64,000 nt of DNA. Origin: Actinobacillus indolicus (GTDB taxonomy: Bacteria; Pseudomonadota; Gammaproteobacteria; Enterobacterales; Pasteurellaceae). Location: positions 744,001-808,000 of the forward strand of contig NZ_CP038145.1 in assembly GCF_004519515.1 (NCBI RefSeq), given 5' to 3'. Positions 17,723 through 26,338 of the stretch are shown piece after piece (position 1 is the stretch's first letter; each line of letters starts with the position of its first letter). The position numbers and the translations under genes are program-made. Under the pieces are notes generated by a model that saw only the letters and a list, made by a program, of their open reading frames with translations, was not told where the DNA came from and searched no databases.

Positions 17723-18814
17723 TTACGAACAAATGGGCTGAATACCCCCCTGTTTGACAGAAAACAGGCGATCATTGCTCTGCTCTTGCCACTGCATTTG
17801 CTGTAACTGGTCTTGGGTAATGGCGGTTACAAAGACTTGCGAACCGCTTTGGCGTAGGCGGTGAGCAAGTAGTTCACGTTTGGTTGGGTCAAGTTCTGAG
17901 GCAAAATCGTCAATTAAAAACAGGCATTGGCGATTTTTTTGGGCGATCAGATATTCCCCTTGAGCAAGGCGTAACGCACACATCAGCAGTTTGAGTTGCC
18001 CACGAGAGAGAACATCTTCGACAGGCAGACCGTTCGCTCGAAAACGAAAATCGGCTTTTTGCGGTCCAACCATGGTATAACCGACACTGCGATCCCGTTC
18101 AAAGCCTTGTGCCAAAATCTCGGCATAATCGCTCTCTTTTTCCCAACCTTGATGAAAGCTGACGCTGATTTCTAATTCAGGCAAGAAAAATCGGCAAGTT
18201 CGTTCAATCTCTGGGCGGAGGGCTTCTGCATAGTTTGCTCGAAGTTCGCTGACGATTTTCGCCAGTTTAGCCAGCTCAATATCCCACGGTTTTAACTCGC
18301 CATAGTGGCGAACTTGTGCCAGTGCTGAATTACGTTGTTTCAGTAGGCGTTTTAAGTTTGCCCAGTACTGATAAAATTCGTGATGTTGGTGAAACAATCC
18401 CCAGTCAAGAAAAGCTCTGCGGTAGGTTGGTCCGCCATTGAGTAGTGTTAAGCCTTCAGGGGTAATCACTTGCATAGGGAGAAGGTGAGCCAGATCGGAA
18501 ATTTTTTTGCCATCTTCACCATTAATTTTTAAGGTGGTATCACCTTGGCGATTTTTTTGTAGCCCGACAGACCATTGATGTTTCGCTTCTTCGACCTTGC
18601 CGAATAGGGTGAATTGATCTTGATCGTAATGGATAATGCGATTACTGATGTGACTTTTAAACGATCTGCCGTGTCCAAGATAGAAAATCGCTTCCAGTAA
18701 GCTCGTTTTTCCACTGCCGTTTTCACCCACTAAAAAGTTAAAGCCGTGGCTCAATTCCAGATCCACGGCAGTCAAATTTCGGAAATTGTTGATGATTAAA
18801 CGGGATAGGGGCAT
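17723..18814 (-). CDS. recF: DNA repair and replication protein RecF
   Basis: RecF is an SMC-like ATPase that acts with RecOR to load RecA on gapped DNA. The 363-residue product has Walker A GENGSGKTSLLEAI, the signature LSRGQLKLLMCAL, and Walker B LFLIDDFASELD. It belongs to the dnaA-dnaN-recF series, but here a hairpin-rich stretch of about 240 bases separates it from dnaN. Confidence 0.97.
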   Translation of the reverse strand: MPLSRLIINNFRNLTAVDLELSHGFNFLVGENGSGKTSLLEAIFYLGHGRSFKSHISNRIIHYDQDQFTLFGKVEEAKHQWSVGLQKNRQGDTTLKINGEDGKKISDLAHLLPMQVITPEGLTLLNGGPTYRRAFLDWGLFHQHHEFYQYWANLKRLLKQRNSALAQVRHYGELKPWDIELAKLAKIVSELRANYAEALRPEIERTCRFFLPELEISVSFHQGWEKESDYAEILAQGFERDRSVGYTMVGPQKADFRFRANGLPVEDVLSRGQLKLLMCALRLAQGEYLIAQKNRQCLFLIDDFASELDPTKRELLAHRLRQSGSQVFVTAITQDQLQQMQWQEQSNDRLFSVKQGGIQPICS

Positions 18815-18901
18815 GTTATCGTTTTAACTAGCAGTTAGAATTATTTTGTACAAAAAATGATGTTTAGATTTAATTATTCCCTTCTGAGCCACCTGAGCGT
18901 G

Positions 18902-19051
18902 TTTGAATTTGTAGGAACATTTTTCTCTGAGCCAACAAAGTTGGCGAATTTAAAATGTTCCGTTAAGCAAATTCAAACTAAGCGAAGATTAGTGGCGAAG
19001 TTAGGGTGTGTTTCTTTGGTTACTTTCTTTGCACAAGCAAAGAAAGTAACA
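18902..19051. repeat. two-hairpin intergenic element between dnaN and recF
   Basis: The 243 bases between recF and dnaN hold no gene. The first structure is a long stem: GTTTGAATTTG (18902-18912) with CAAATTCAAAC (18969-18979), continued by GGAACATTTT (18915-18924) with AAAATGTTCC (18953-18962). The second is a 13-bp perfect stem, GTTACTTTCTTTG (19020-19032) with CAAAGAAAGTAAC (19039-19051). It looks like a mobile or dispersed structured repeat. Confidence 0.6.
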
Positions 19052-19057
19052 ATACCC

Positions 19058-20161
19058 CTACAATCTCATCGGCATAATCACATATTCCGCCGTAGCATTA
19101 TCGCAATCTTCAATTAAACAGCTTGAACTTGCATCTACAAGGCTAATACGTACACGCTGGCATTTTAATGTGTTAAGCACATCTAACAAATAGCTCACAT
19201 TAAAGCCCACTTCCATCTCTGCACTTTGATAAGAGACATCAATGATCTCTTCTGCTTCTTCTTGCTCTGGGTTATTTGCCGTAATTTTTAACAGATTTTG
19301 ATTTAGGGCTAAACGCACGCCACGGAAACGTTCGTTTGACAAAATCGCCGCACGCACCAAAGCACGTTTTAACACTTCTGCATCTGCCTCTAAAATACGA
19401 TCTGCATTGCGTGGCAACACTCGGCGGTAATCAGGGAAACGTCCATCAATCAGTTTTGATGTAAACACAATGCCGTTCATTGATACACGCAGGTTGCTTG
19501 TACCGATTTCTAAGCGAACGCTTTCGTTATTATGTCCTACCAAGCGGACTAATTCTAATACGGCTTTGCGCGGCACAATCACAGAATGGGTTAAAAGCTC
19601 TTGATTTAATGCCATTGTGCAGACTGCAAGGCGGTGTCCATCCGTTGCCACTGAACGCAATAAGTTGCCTTCGGTTTCAAACTTCATACCATTTAAGAAG
19701 TAACGGGCATCTTGGTTTGCCATTGAAAATTGTGTTGCTTCAATTAAACGAGCTAAAGTCGCTTGTTCAATCGTGAAATCGACTTCAGGTTTCCAGTCCA
19801 TTAAACTTGGATAATCCGAAGCAGGTAAGGTCGCCAGATTGAATTTACTGCGATCTGCACGGATAAAGACACGATCTTCATCGAACTGCACCGAAATTAC
19901 GCTATCATCAGGTAAGCTACGACAAATATCTAAAAACTTTTTCGCAGGAATAGTAAATTTTCCTGAGAAACTGACCGCTTCAAACAGCTCCGCTTGGGTA
20001 GTAAGCTCTACCTCTAAATCAGTTCCCGTTAAAGATAAACGGCTTCCTTCAATTTCTAGCAAAATGTTGTTGATCACAGGCAATGTTGGGCGACTGGTTA
20101 ATACGCCACAAACCTGTTGTAACGGCTTGAGTAACTGCTCACGGGTAATAGTAAATTGCAT
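19058..20161 (-). CDS. dnaN: DNA polymerase III sliding clamp (beta)
   Basis: The clamp that keeps the replicase on DNA. It is 367 residues, with the three repeated clamp domains and the typical N-terminus MQFTITREQLLKPLQQV and C-terminus AEYVIMPMRL. It starts 9 bases after dnaA, so the two are cotranscribed. Confidence 0.98.
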   Translation of the reverse strand: MQFTITREQLLKPLQQVCGVLTSRPTLPVINNILLEIEGSRLSLTGTDLEVELTTQAELFEAVSFSGKFTIPAKKFLDICRSLPDDSVISVQFDEDRVFIRADRSKFNLATLPASDYPSLMDWKPEVDFTIEQATLARLIEATQFSMANQDARYFLNGMKFETEGNLLRSVATDGHRLAVCTMALNQELLTHSVIVPRKAVLELVRLVGHNNESVRLEIGTSNLRVSMNGIVFTSKLIDGRFPDYRRVLPRNADRILEADAEVLKRALVRAAILSNERFRGVRLALNQNLLKITANNPEQEEAEEIIDVSYQSAEMEVGFNVSYLLDVLNTLKCQRVRISLVDASSSCLIEDCDNATAEYVIMPMRL

Positions 20162-20170
20162 AACAATTCC

Positions 20171-21511
20171 TTAAGACGATAATTTGCGTGTTAAATTGGT
20201 GTAATCTTCTTGGATACTGTTATCAGTATCTCTCAGCTCATTAATGGTTTTGCAGGCGTGCATCACCGTTGTGTGATCACGTCCGCCAAATTCACGTCCG
20301 ATTTCAGGCAAACTGTGGTTAGTCAGCTCTTTTGCTAATGCCATTGCTATTTGGCGTGGACGAGCCACTGAACGTGTACGACTTTTTGATTTTAAATCCG
20401 CCATTTTAATATTGTAATACTCAGCGACGGTTTTCTGAATATTCTCAATGGTAATTAAGTGATCGTAAGAGGCGATCAGATCTTTTAAGGCTTCTCGTAC
20501 CGCATCCACAGTAATTTGACGGTGAGTAAAATTACTCCATGCAATCGCTCGATTTAATGCCCCTTCTAATTCTCGTACGTTTGTTCTTAATTTTTGCCCT
20601 AAGAAAAACGCCACCTCTTCACTTAATTCAATACCCCGCTCTTCTGCCTTTTTCATTAAAATAGCAACGCGCGTTTCCAACTCAGGCGGTTCAATTGAGG
20701 CATTTACGCCCCAGCTTAATCGAGAACGGATACGCTCTTCAATTTTTTCAATATTTTTAGGGAAGACGTCTGAAGTCACAATAATTTGCTTACTTCGCTC
20801 AAATAACGAGTTGAAAGTGTGAAAGAACTCTTCTTGAGTAATTTCCTTCTTCGCAAAGAATTGAATATCGTCGATCATTAACACATCAAGAGAACGATAA
20901 AATTTCTTAAAGTTCTCAATCGTGTTTGCTTGAAGTGATTTTACCATATCTTGAACAAAACGTTCTGAGTGAATATAAACCACTCTCGCATTCGGGTTTT
21001 GCTTTAAAATTTCATTGCCAATTGCATGCAACAAGTGTGTTTTACCAAGCCCTGTTCCACCATAAAGAGAAAATGGATTACAGTGACTTTCTCCAGGATT
21101 ATTCGCTACTTGTTGAGCAACTGCTTTTGCTAACTGGTTTGATTTACCTTGGACAAAATTATCAAAGGTTAACGTTTCAATAAGCCCTGTTCTTAATGGT
21201 GCCGATGTACTTTCTTTGACTTGAGGGCTAGCGGGAATAGCTTGAGTACTTTCTTGTTGTTGCTCAGCAGGTTTGATTCCCACACGGACTTCAACTTGTA
21301 AATGATCATTTTTGGATAGTCCACGAGCCAACAAGATAATTTCATTCAGAAACTTTTCTTTCACCCAATTAGCCACGAATTGATTATGCGCATATAAAAC
21401 GAGATCGCCATTTACCGTACTTGCTTGCAATGGGCGTAGCCAAGTACTGTAATCGGTTGGTGAAACTTTCGCTTGTAAATGACTTAAACAATCAGACCAA
21501 AGGGAAGACAC
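20171..21511 (-). CDS. dnaA: chromosomal replication initiator DnaA
   Basis: The AAA+ initiator of chromosome replication. Domain I is SSLWSDCLSHLQ, followed by a linker rich in Q and S. Domain III has Walker A GGTGLGKTHLLHAI and Walker B LMIDDIQF; domain IV has the DNA-binding signature GGRDHTTVMHAC. The best start is the GTG at 21511 (446 residues), with GGAG six bases before it, matching the GTG start known in E. coli; a TTG at 21523 overlaps that ribosome site. No cluster of DnaA boxes lies upstream. Confidence 0.97.
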   Translation of the reverse strand: MSSLWSDCLSHLQAKVSPTDYSTWLRPLQASTVNGDLVLYAHNQFVANWVKEKFLNEIILLARGLSKNDHLQVEVRVGIKPAEQQQESTQAIPASPQVKESTSAPLRTGLIETLTFDNFVQGKSNQLAKAVAQQVANNPGESHCNPFSLYGGTGLGKTHLLHAIGNEILKQNPNARVVYIHSERFVQDMVKSLQANTIENFKKFYRSLDVLMIDDIQFFAKKEITQEEFFHTFNSLFERSKQIIVTSDVFPKNIEKIEERIRSRLSWGVNASIEPPELETRVAILMKKAEERGIELSEEVAFFLGQKLRTNVRELEGALNRAIAWSNFTHRQITVDAVREALKDLIASYDHLITIENIQKTVAEYYNIKMADLKSKSRTRSVARPRQIAMALAKELTNHSLPEIGREFGGRDHTTVMHACKTINELRDTDNSIQEDYTNLTRKLSS

Positions 21512-21649
21512 AATCAGCTCCAAATTAACTAGGTGAAAAGGATAATATGATATCCGAAAATGTCGCTAAGATCTTGTAAATTTTTGAATCCACAGAGCTC
21601 AAATATCATATTAGACAGCTTGATTTTCTCCAACTTGTTCATTTAAAAA

Positions 21650-21682
21650 ATAAAAGGTACAGTTTCAACAACTGTACCTTCT
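21650..21682 (-). terminator. terminator of yajQ
   Basis: AAGGTACAGTT (21654-21664) pairs with AACTGTACCTT (21670-21680). The minus strand continues with TTTATTTTTTAAATG. Confidence 0.78.
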
Positions 21683-21729
21683 TTAGATTTGCAAAATTTC
21701 ACTCAAATCTGACCGCTTGTAACCTTAAA

Positions 21730-22221
21730 TTAGTCACGGAAGTTATTGAACTGGAACGGCTGTCCTAATTCTGCCGTTTTCACCAGTTGAATGGTCGCTT
21801 GTAAATCATCACGGGATTTACCCGTTACACGCACAGAATCCCCTTGAATTTGGGTTTGCACTTTGATTTTGGAATCTTTAATCAGCTTCGTGATTTTCTT
21901 CGCCATATCTGACTCGATCCCTTGTTTGAGTTTGATCTCTTTGCTATACAGTTTGCCGTGATGCTCACTTTCAGTCGGAATATCTAGCGAGCTGTGTTCG
22001 ATTCCACGTTTTACACAAGAACCGATTAAAATTTCAATCAACTGCTCAAGTTGGAAATCCGACTCAGTCGTTAATTTGATACTCTCATTTTTCTCATTAA
22101 GCTCAATCACCGCTTCTACACCACGGAAATCATAGCGAGTGCTTAACACACGGTTCGCATTTTCAACTGCATTACGCACTTCGTGCATTGTAATTTCTGA
22201 AACAATATCAAAAGATGGCAT
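21730..22221 (-). CDS. yajQ: YajQ family nucleotide-binding protein
   Basis: A 163-residue protein of the DUF520/YajQ family, made of two RRM-like halves. The N-terminus MPSFDIVSEITMHEVRNAVENA and the motif VRVTGKSRDDLQ are characteristic. Relatives bind nucleotides, and in Xanthomonas a YajQ protein binds cyclic-di-GMP; the role here is unknown. It begins 12 bases after serB, so they form a pair. Confidence 0.93.
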   Translation of the reverse strand: MPSFDIVSEITMHEVRNAVENANRVLSTRYDFRGVEAVIELNEKNESIKLTTESDFQLEQLIEILIGSCVKRGIEHSSLDIPTESEHHGKLYSKEIKLKQGIESDMAKKITKLIKDSKIKVQTQIQGDSVRVTGKSRDDLQATIQLVKTAELGQPFQFNNFRD

Positions 22222-22232
22222 TTTTATTCCCC

Positions 22233-23093
22233 TTATTTATTAAAAATCGTTTTGGCATTCAACAACAACACCAACGCTGTCAAATCCCCGAAGTTTACCA
22301 CAAATTCCGCTTGTTCTTGTACTTTTGGTTTGGCGTGCAAGGCAACACCAAGGCTGGCAGTTTTTAACATCGGCAGATCATTTGCCCCATCACCTACCGC
22401 AACCCATTGTGATGCTGGAATTGCAAAACGTTCCGCTAACGATTTTAACGTTTCCGCTTTATATTGGGCATCAACCACTTTTCCTAATACTTGCCCCGTC
22501 AGTTTTCCTTCCACAATTTCAAGCTGGTTAGATACCGCATAATCTAAGCCGTATGTTTCTTTCAGGTAATCCGCAAAATAATCAAATCCACCAGAAGCAA
22601 TGGCTAATGTCCAGCCGTGAGATTTTAGGATCTGAACCATCTGTTCAAAACCATCCATAAGCGGTAGGTTTTCTCGCACTTTTTGCAAAATACTTTCCGG
22701 CGCATTTGCCAACGTGCCAACACGCTTACGCAAACTCTGTTCAAAATCTAGCTCACCACGCATTGCACTGGCAGTAATTGCCGACACAATTTCCCCTGTG
22801 CCAGCCAGTTTTGCGATTTCATCAATGCATTCAATTTTGATTGCCGTTGAATCCATATCCATCACCAACAGCCCTTTTTCCGAAAGGCTCGGCGTGATGT
22901 CGAGCGTACTTAAATCGGCTTGTACAGCTTGTGCTTTTTCTCGTAAGCAAATGGTTAGATTTCCCTGAAAATATGCAATACGGTAGCCAAGATACTCTGC
23001 TTGCTTGATCAAGGTTGAAGAACTTATTTCGGCAAATTGTACAACCTGTTCATCGGTCAATGTTTTGCTATAAATAAAAAAAGTGTGTGGCAT
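22233..23093 (-). CDS. serB: phosphoserine phosphatase
   Basis: A HAD-family enzyme that makes L-serine from phosphoserine, the last step of the pathway started by SerA in this window. Motif I is VMDMDSTAIKIECIDE, the serine of motif II is in IASGGFDYF, and motif IV is GDGANDLPML. It is 286 residues, including an N-terminal extension before the HAD core. It is divergent from ytjB, the same arrangement as in E. coli. Confidence 0.96.
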   Translation of the reverse strand: MPHTFFIYSKTLTDEQVVQFAEISSSTLIKQAEYLGYRIAYFQGNLTICLREKAQAVQADLSTLDITPSLSEKGLLVMDMDSTAIKIECIDEIAKLAGTGEIVSAITASAMRGELDFEQSLRKRVGTLANAPESILQKVRENLPLMDGFEQMVQILKSHGWTLAIASGGFDYFADYLKETYGLDYAVSNQLEIVEGKLTGQVLGKVVDAQYKAETLKSLAERFAIPASQWVAVGDGANDLPMLKTASLGVALHAKPKVQEQAEFVVNFGDLTALVLLLNAKTIFNK

Positions 23094-23176
23094 AAAGCTT
23101 CCAAGATGTTGTATTGAATTTTTGCTAATTTAGCAAAATTCCGTGTTACAATCACGCTCAATTTATGAGGGCAACT

Positions 23177-23845
23177 ATGTATATTTCTCGTGAAAAAGCG
23201 ATAAAAAGTAGCATTATCGCAGTGATTGTCGTACTTTGTTGTGCGATTGTTTCCGTGATTCTAAATGGAATAAATCATTTTAAAGTCGGTTCACAACTTG
23301 CAGGTGTTAATCAAGTCACAAACCTTTCTCATTTGCTCGTGCGTCAGCAAGCAAAATTATTTTCGTTAATGCTAGTAAAAAATGCGAAAACAGAAGAGTT
23401 AGTCGAAGCATTAGATACCTTTGCCAAAGAAGAGTTTGTGATTGATGCAAATCTTTATTCACCTTCTGGTACGTTGTTAGCACAAAGTAGTAATGCATTG
23501 GAATTTAAACCTAAATTAAGTCATGAAGAGCAAAATGAGCTGAAAACAACACAACAAATTGTCGAACCCATTTTGGCCCAGGATGATTTAGTCGGTTTTT
23601 TGAGAGTGACCTTTAATTCTCAGTATGGGCAAACAACTCAAAGTAAAATCAATGAGCTGTTTCACCTACTTTACGGGGAATTGATTATATTATTTTTAGC
23701 GGGTGGATTGTTTGTCAGCTGTTTTTTCTATTTTTCAGGTAGAAATCATGCCATTGCACCATTACCAATTAAATTGCCTATTGCAACATTGAAAAGCCAA
23801 ACACAACGTTTTCACTCTCGCAGACGGGCTTTTCGCCGTAAATGA
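23177..23845 (+). CDS. ytjB: YtjB/Smp-like membrane protein
   Basis: A 222-residue inner-membrane protein with one hydrophobic segment near the N-terminus (SSIIAVIVVLCCAIVSVIL) and a second near residue 170 (ELIILFLAGGLFVSCFFYF). The domain between them, expected in the periplasm, resembles a small sensor-like fold. Its place opposite serB matches ytjB (smp) in enterobacteria, whose function is unknown. The ATG at 23177 is chosen because GAGGG lies just before it; the upstream ATG at 23165 would overlap that site. The C-terminus is very basic. Confidence 0.82.
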   Translation: MYISREKAIKSSIIAVIVVLCCAIVSVILNGINHFKVGSQLAGVNQVTNLSHLLVRQQAKLFSLMLVKNAKTEELVEALDTFAKEEFVIDANLYSPSGTLLAQSSNALEFKPKLSHEEQNELKTTQQIVEPILAQDDLVGFLRVTFNSQYGQTTQSKINELFHLLYGELIILFLAGGLFVSCFFYFSGRNHAIAPLPIKLPIATLKSQTQRFHSRRRAFRRK

Positions 23846-23942
23846 TTGTAATTCGGGCTAGGGAGAGTATAATATCGCCCGTTTTTTGCCGAAATTGGCA
23901 CTATTGATAAACTAAACTTAAACCTAATTCAAAGAGGAATAA

Positions 23943-24161
23943 ATGGCTAAAGAAGATTGCATTGAAATGCAAGGTACAATTTTAGAAACCTTACCTAATA
24001 CGATGTTCCGTGTAGAACTTGAAAACGGACACGTCGTTACTGCACATATTTCAGGAAAAATGCGTAAAAATTACATTCGTATTTTGACGGGCGATAAAGT
24101 TACCGTAGAAATGACCCCGTATGATTTAAGCAAAGGTCGTATTATCTTCCGTGCGAGATAA
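23943..24161 (+). CDS. infA: translation initiation factor IF-1
   Basis: A 72-residue OB-fold protein that occupies the ribosomal A site during initiation. MAKEDCIEMQGTILETLPNT and the C-terminal DLSKGRIIFRAR are unmistakable. AGAGGA precedes the ATG. It is a single-gene unit with its own terminator. Confidence 0.98.
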   Translation: MAKEDCIEMQGTILETLPNTMFRVELENGHVVTAHISGKMRKNYIRILTGDKVTVEMTPYDLSKGRIIFRAR

Positions 24162-24180
24162 TTAATTCAAGATAAAATAT

Positions 24181-24214
24181 ATCCATATTTAAATTTTTAA
24201 ATATGGATTTTTTT
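24181..24214 (+). terminator. terminator of infA
   Basis: ATCCATATTTAAA (24181-24193) pairs perfectly with TTTAAATATGGAT (24196-24208), followed by a run of Ts. Confidence 0.85.
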
Positions 24215-24228
24215 ATGACCTTTTTATA

Positions 24229-24259
24229 CGGCATAGTAGCCAACTTTTCTACTATGCCG
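24229..24259. repeat. 11-bp inverted repeat related to IS flank sequence
   Basis: CGGCATAGTAG (24229-24239) and CTACTATGCCG (24249-24259) flank CCAACTTTT. CTACTATGCC also occurs at the outer edge of the insertion sequence right end (1076-1085). It may serve as the serA terminator or be a small trace of that element. Confidence 0.5.
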
Positions 24260-24264
24260 AGCCA

Positions 24265-25497
24265 TTAATAAAGCACACGTGCTTTAATTGTGCCTTCAAT
24301 CTCTTTTAAGTGTTTTAGTGCATCCGCAGTATTCTCTGATTCCACATCAATCACTACATAGCCAATGTTTGGATCAGTTTGTAAGAATTGAGCCGCGATA
24401 TTCACATTTGCATCCACAAAGACTTGGTTAATTTTATTTAAAATACCCGGTTTGTTTTCATGAATATGCAACAAACGCTTGGTGCCTTTATGCTCTGGCA
24501 ATGAGACTTCAGGGAAGTTAACTGCTGAAAGTGTTGAGCCATTATCTGAATATTTCACGAATTTATTAGCCACTTCTGTACCAATATTTTCCTGAGCTTC
24601 CGAGGTTGAACCACCAATGTGAGGGGTTAAGATCACATTATCAAATTCGCAAAGTGGTGACTCAAACGGATCGCTTGCAGAAGCGGGTTCTTCTGGGAAC
24701 ACATCTAAAGCCGCACCACGTAATTTATCCGCTTTTAAGGCTTCCACTAAGGCATCAATATCAACCACTGTGCCACGAGCAGCATTAACAAGCACTGCAC
24801 CATCTTTCATTTGAGCTAAACGCTCTGCGTTAATTAAATTTTTCGTTGATGCGTTTTCAGGCACGTGTAACGAGATAGCGTCACAAGTCTCTAATAACTC
24901 TTGCAAACTTGCCACTTGTTGAGCATTTCCAAGCGGTAGTTTATTTTCAATATCATAAAAATACACTTGCATACCAATAGATTCAGCAATAATACTTAGC
25001 TGAGAACCGATATGCCCGTAGCCAATAATTCCTAATTTTTTACCACGCACTTCATTTGAACCTGCCGCAGATTTATTCCAAATGCCACGATGCACTTCGG
25101 CATTGGCTTTTGGCACTTGGCGCATAAGCACAATGATTTCCCCAAGCACTAATTCCGCCACAGAACGTGTATTAGAGAATGGCGCATTAAAAACAGGAAT
25201 ACCACGACGTTTTGCCGATTCTAAATCCACTTGGTTTGTGCCAATACAGAAACAGCCTACCGCAATCAGTTTTTGTGCTTGTTGTAAAACTTCATCGGTA
25301 AGGAAGGTGCGAGAACGAATGCCGAGAAAATGTGCATCTTTGATCGTATCAATCAGCTCTTGCCCATCAAGGGCTTTTTTATGGTACTCAATATTGGTAT
25401 AGCCTGCATTTTTTAGCACATCAACCGCATTTTGGTGTACGCCTTCAAGCAGAACAAATTTAATTTTAGATTTATCTAAAGAAACTTTGGTTGTCAT
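24265..25497 (-). CDS. serA: D-3-phosphoglycerate dehydrogenase
   Basis: First step of serine synthesis, oxidising 3-phosphoglycerate with NAD. The Rossmann motif is GIIGYGHIGSQL; the catalytic Arg, Glu and His lie in NAARGTVVD, DVFPEEPA and TPHIGGSTSEAQ. A C-terminal ACT domain (RLLHIHENKPGILNKINQVF, about residue 340 on) should bind serine for feedback inhibition. It is 410 residues, as in E. coli, and is followed by no partner; rpiA lies just upstream on the same strand. Confidence 0.97.
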   Translation of the reverse strand: MTTKVSLDKSKIKFVLLEGVHQNAVDVLKNAGYTNIEYHKKALDGQELIDTIKDAHFLGIRSRTFLTDEVLQQAQKLIAVGCFCIGTNQVDLESAKRRGIPVFNAPFSNTRSVAELVLGEIIVLMRQVPKANAEVHRGIWNKSAAGSNEVRGKKLGIIGYGHIGSQLSIIAESIGMQVYFYDIENKLPLGNAQQVASLQELLETCDAISLHVPENASTKNLINAERLAQMKDGAVLVNAARGTVVDIDALVEALKADKLRGAALDVFPEEPASASDPFESPLCEFDNVILTPHIGGSTSEAQENIGTEVANKFVKYSDNGSTLSAVNFPEVSLPEHKGTKRLLHIHENKPGILNKINQVFVDANVNIAAQFLQTDPNIGYVVIDVESENTADALKHLKEIEGTIKARVLY

Positions 25498-25580
25498 GTT
25501 TGCCTTCCTTATAAGGAGAGTGGAATATGGAGAGCTGAATTTTATTTACATCCAGCTCTCCGTTTTATGTTCTTTAATTA

Positions 25581-26240
25581 TTATTCAATGATTTTTGCCC
25601 CATCTGGCGTACCCACGATGGTCACATTCGCATAACGTTGAGCAAAAATACCGTTGGTCACAACGCCTGCGATATTATTAATAGTTTGTTCCATTTTTAA
25701 TGGCTCAAGAATTTTGAAGTTATACACATCTAAAATCACATTGCCATTATCGGTGACAACGCCTTCACGGTATTCCGGTGAACCACCTAATGCAACTAAT
25801 TGACGAGCAACATAAGAACGTGCCATTGGAATCACTTCCACTGGTAATGCGAAGGTTGAGCCTAACACATCAACTTGTTTACTGGAATCTACAATACAGA
25901 TGAATTTTTTTGCTAATGAACTCACAATTTTTTCACGTGTAAGCGCTGCGCCACCGCCTTTAATCATATAGCCTTGTGGGGTGATTTCATCTGCACCATC
26001 AATATAAACATCAAGAGCACTAACTTCATTTGCATTGAAAACTTCAATACCGAGTGCTCTTAAACGTTCTTCTGATGCTTTAGAGGCAGCAACAGCTCCT
26101 TTAATATCGCCAGCCATTTCACCTAAGGCATCAATAAAACAGTTAACTGTTGAGCCACTTCCTACACCCACGATAGTGTCAGGTTTAACATATTGCAAAG
26201 CTGCGCGCGCTGCAATTTTCTTCATTTCAAGTTGATCCAT
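25581..26240 (-). CDS. rpiA: ribose-5-phosphate isomerase A
   Basis: Interconverts ribose-5-phosphate and ribulose-5-phosphate in the pentose phosphate pathway. The 219 residues contain VGVGSGSTVNCFIDAL, the active-site YIDGADEI and the catalytic region IKGGGAALTREKIV. rpiA followed by serA on the same strand is a conserved pair in gammaproteobacteria; the gap here is 83 bases. Confidence 0.97.
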   Translation of the reverse strand: MDQLEMKKIAARAALQYVKPDTIVGVGSGSTVNCFIDALGEMAGDIKGAVAASKASEERLRALGIEVFNANEVSALDVYIDGADEITPQGYMIKGGGAALTREKIVSSLAKKFICIVDSSKQVDVLGSTFALPVEVIPMARSYVARQLVALGGSPEYREGVVTDNGNVILDVYNFKILEPLKMEQTINNIAGVVTNGIFAQRYANVTIVGTPDGAKIIE

Positions 26241-26289
26241 AGCGTTCCCCTTAAAGCAAACGTTTGCGTTATTATAGTTTAAAAAAGAT

Positions 26290-26335
26290 CAAGCGGTAAG
26301 ATCCTTGCAAAATTTTGCAGAAATCTTACCGCTTG
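26290..26335 (-). terminator. inverted uptake-signal terminator after glmM
   Basis: CAAGCGGTAAGAT pairs with ATCTTACCGCTTG across a loop containing TGCAAAATTTTGCA. It lies 3 bases past the glmM stop. Confidence 0.7.
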
Positions 26336-26338
26336 TGA

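Noticed and set aside
21524..21729. Possible replication origin upstream of dnaA
   Set aside because: Only one weak DnaA-box-like sequence (AATCCACA) is visible, with no box cluster or AT-rich 13-mers. In this family the origin lies elsewhere, by known precedent near gidA.
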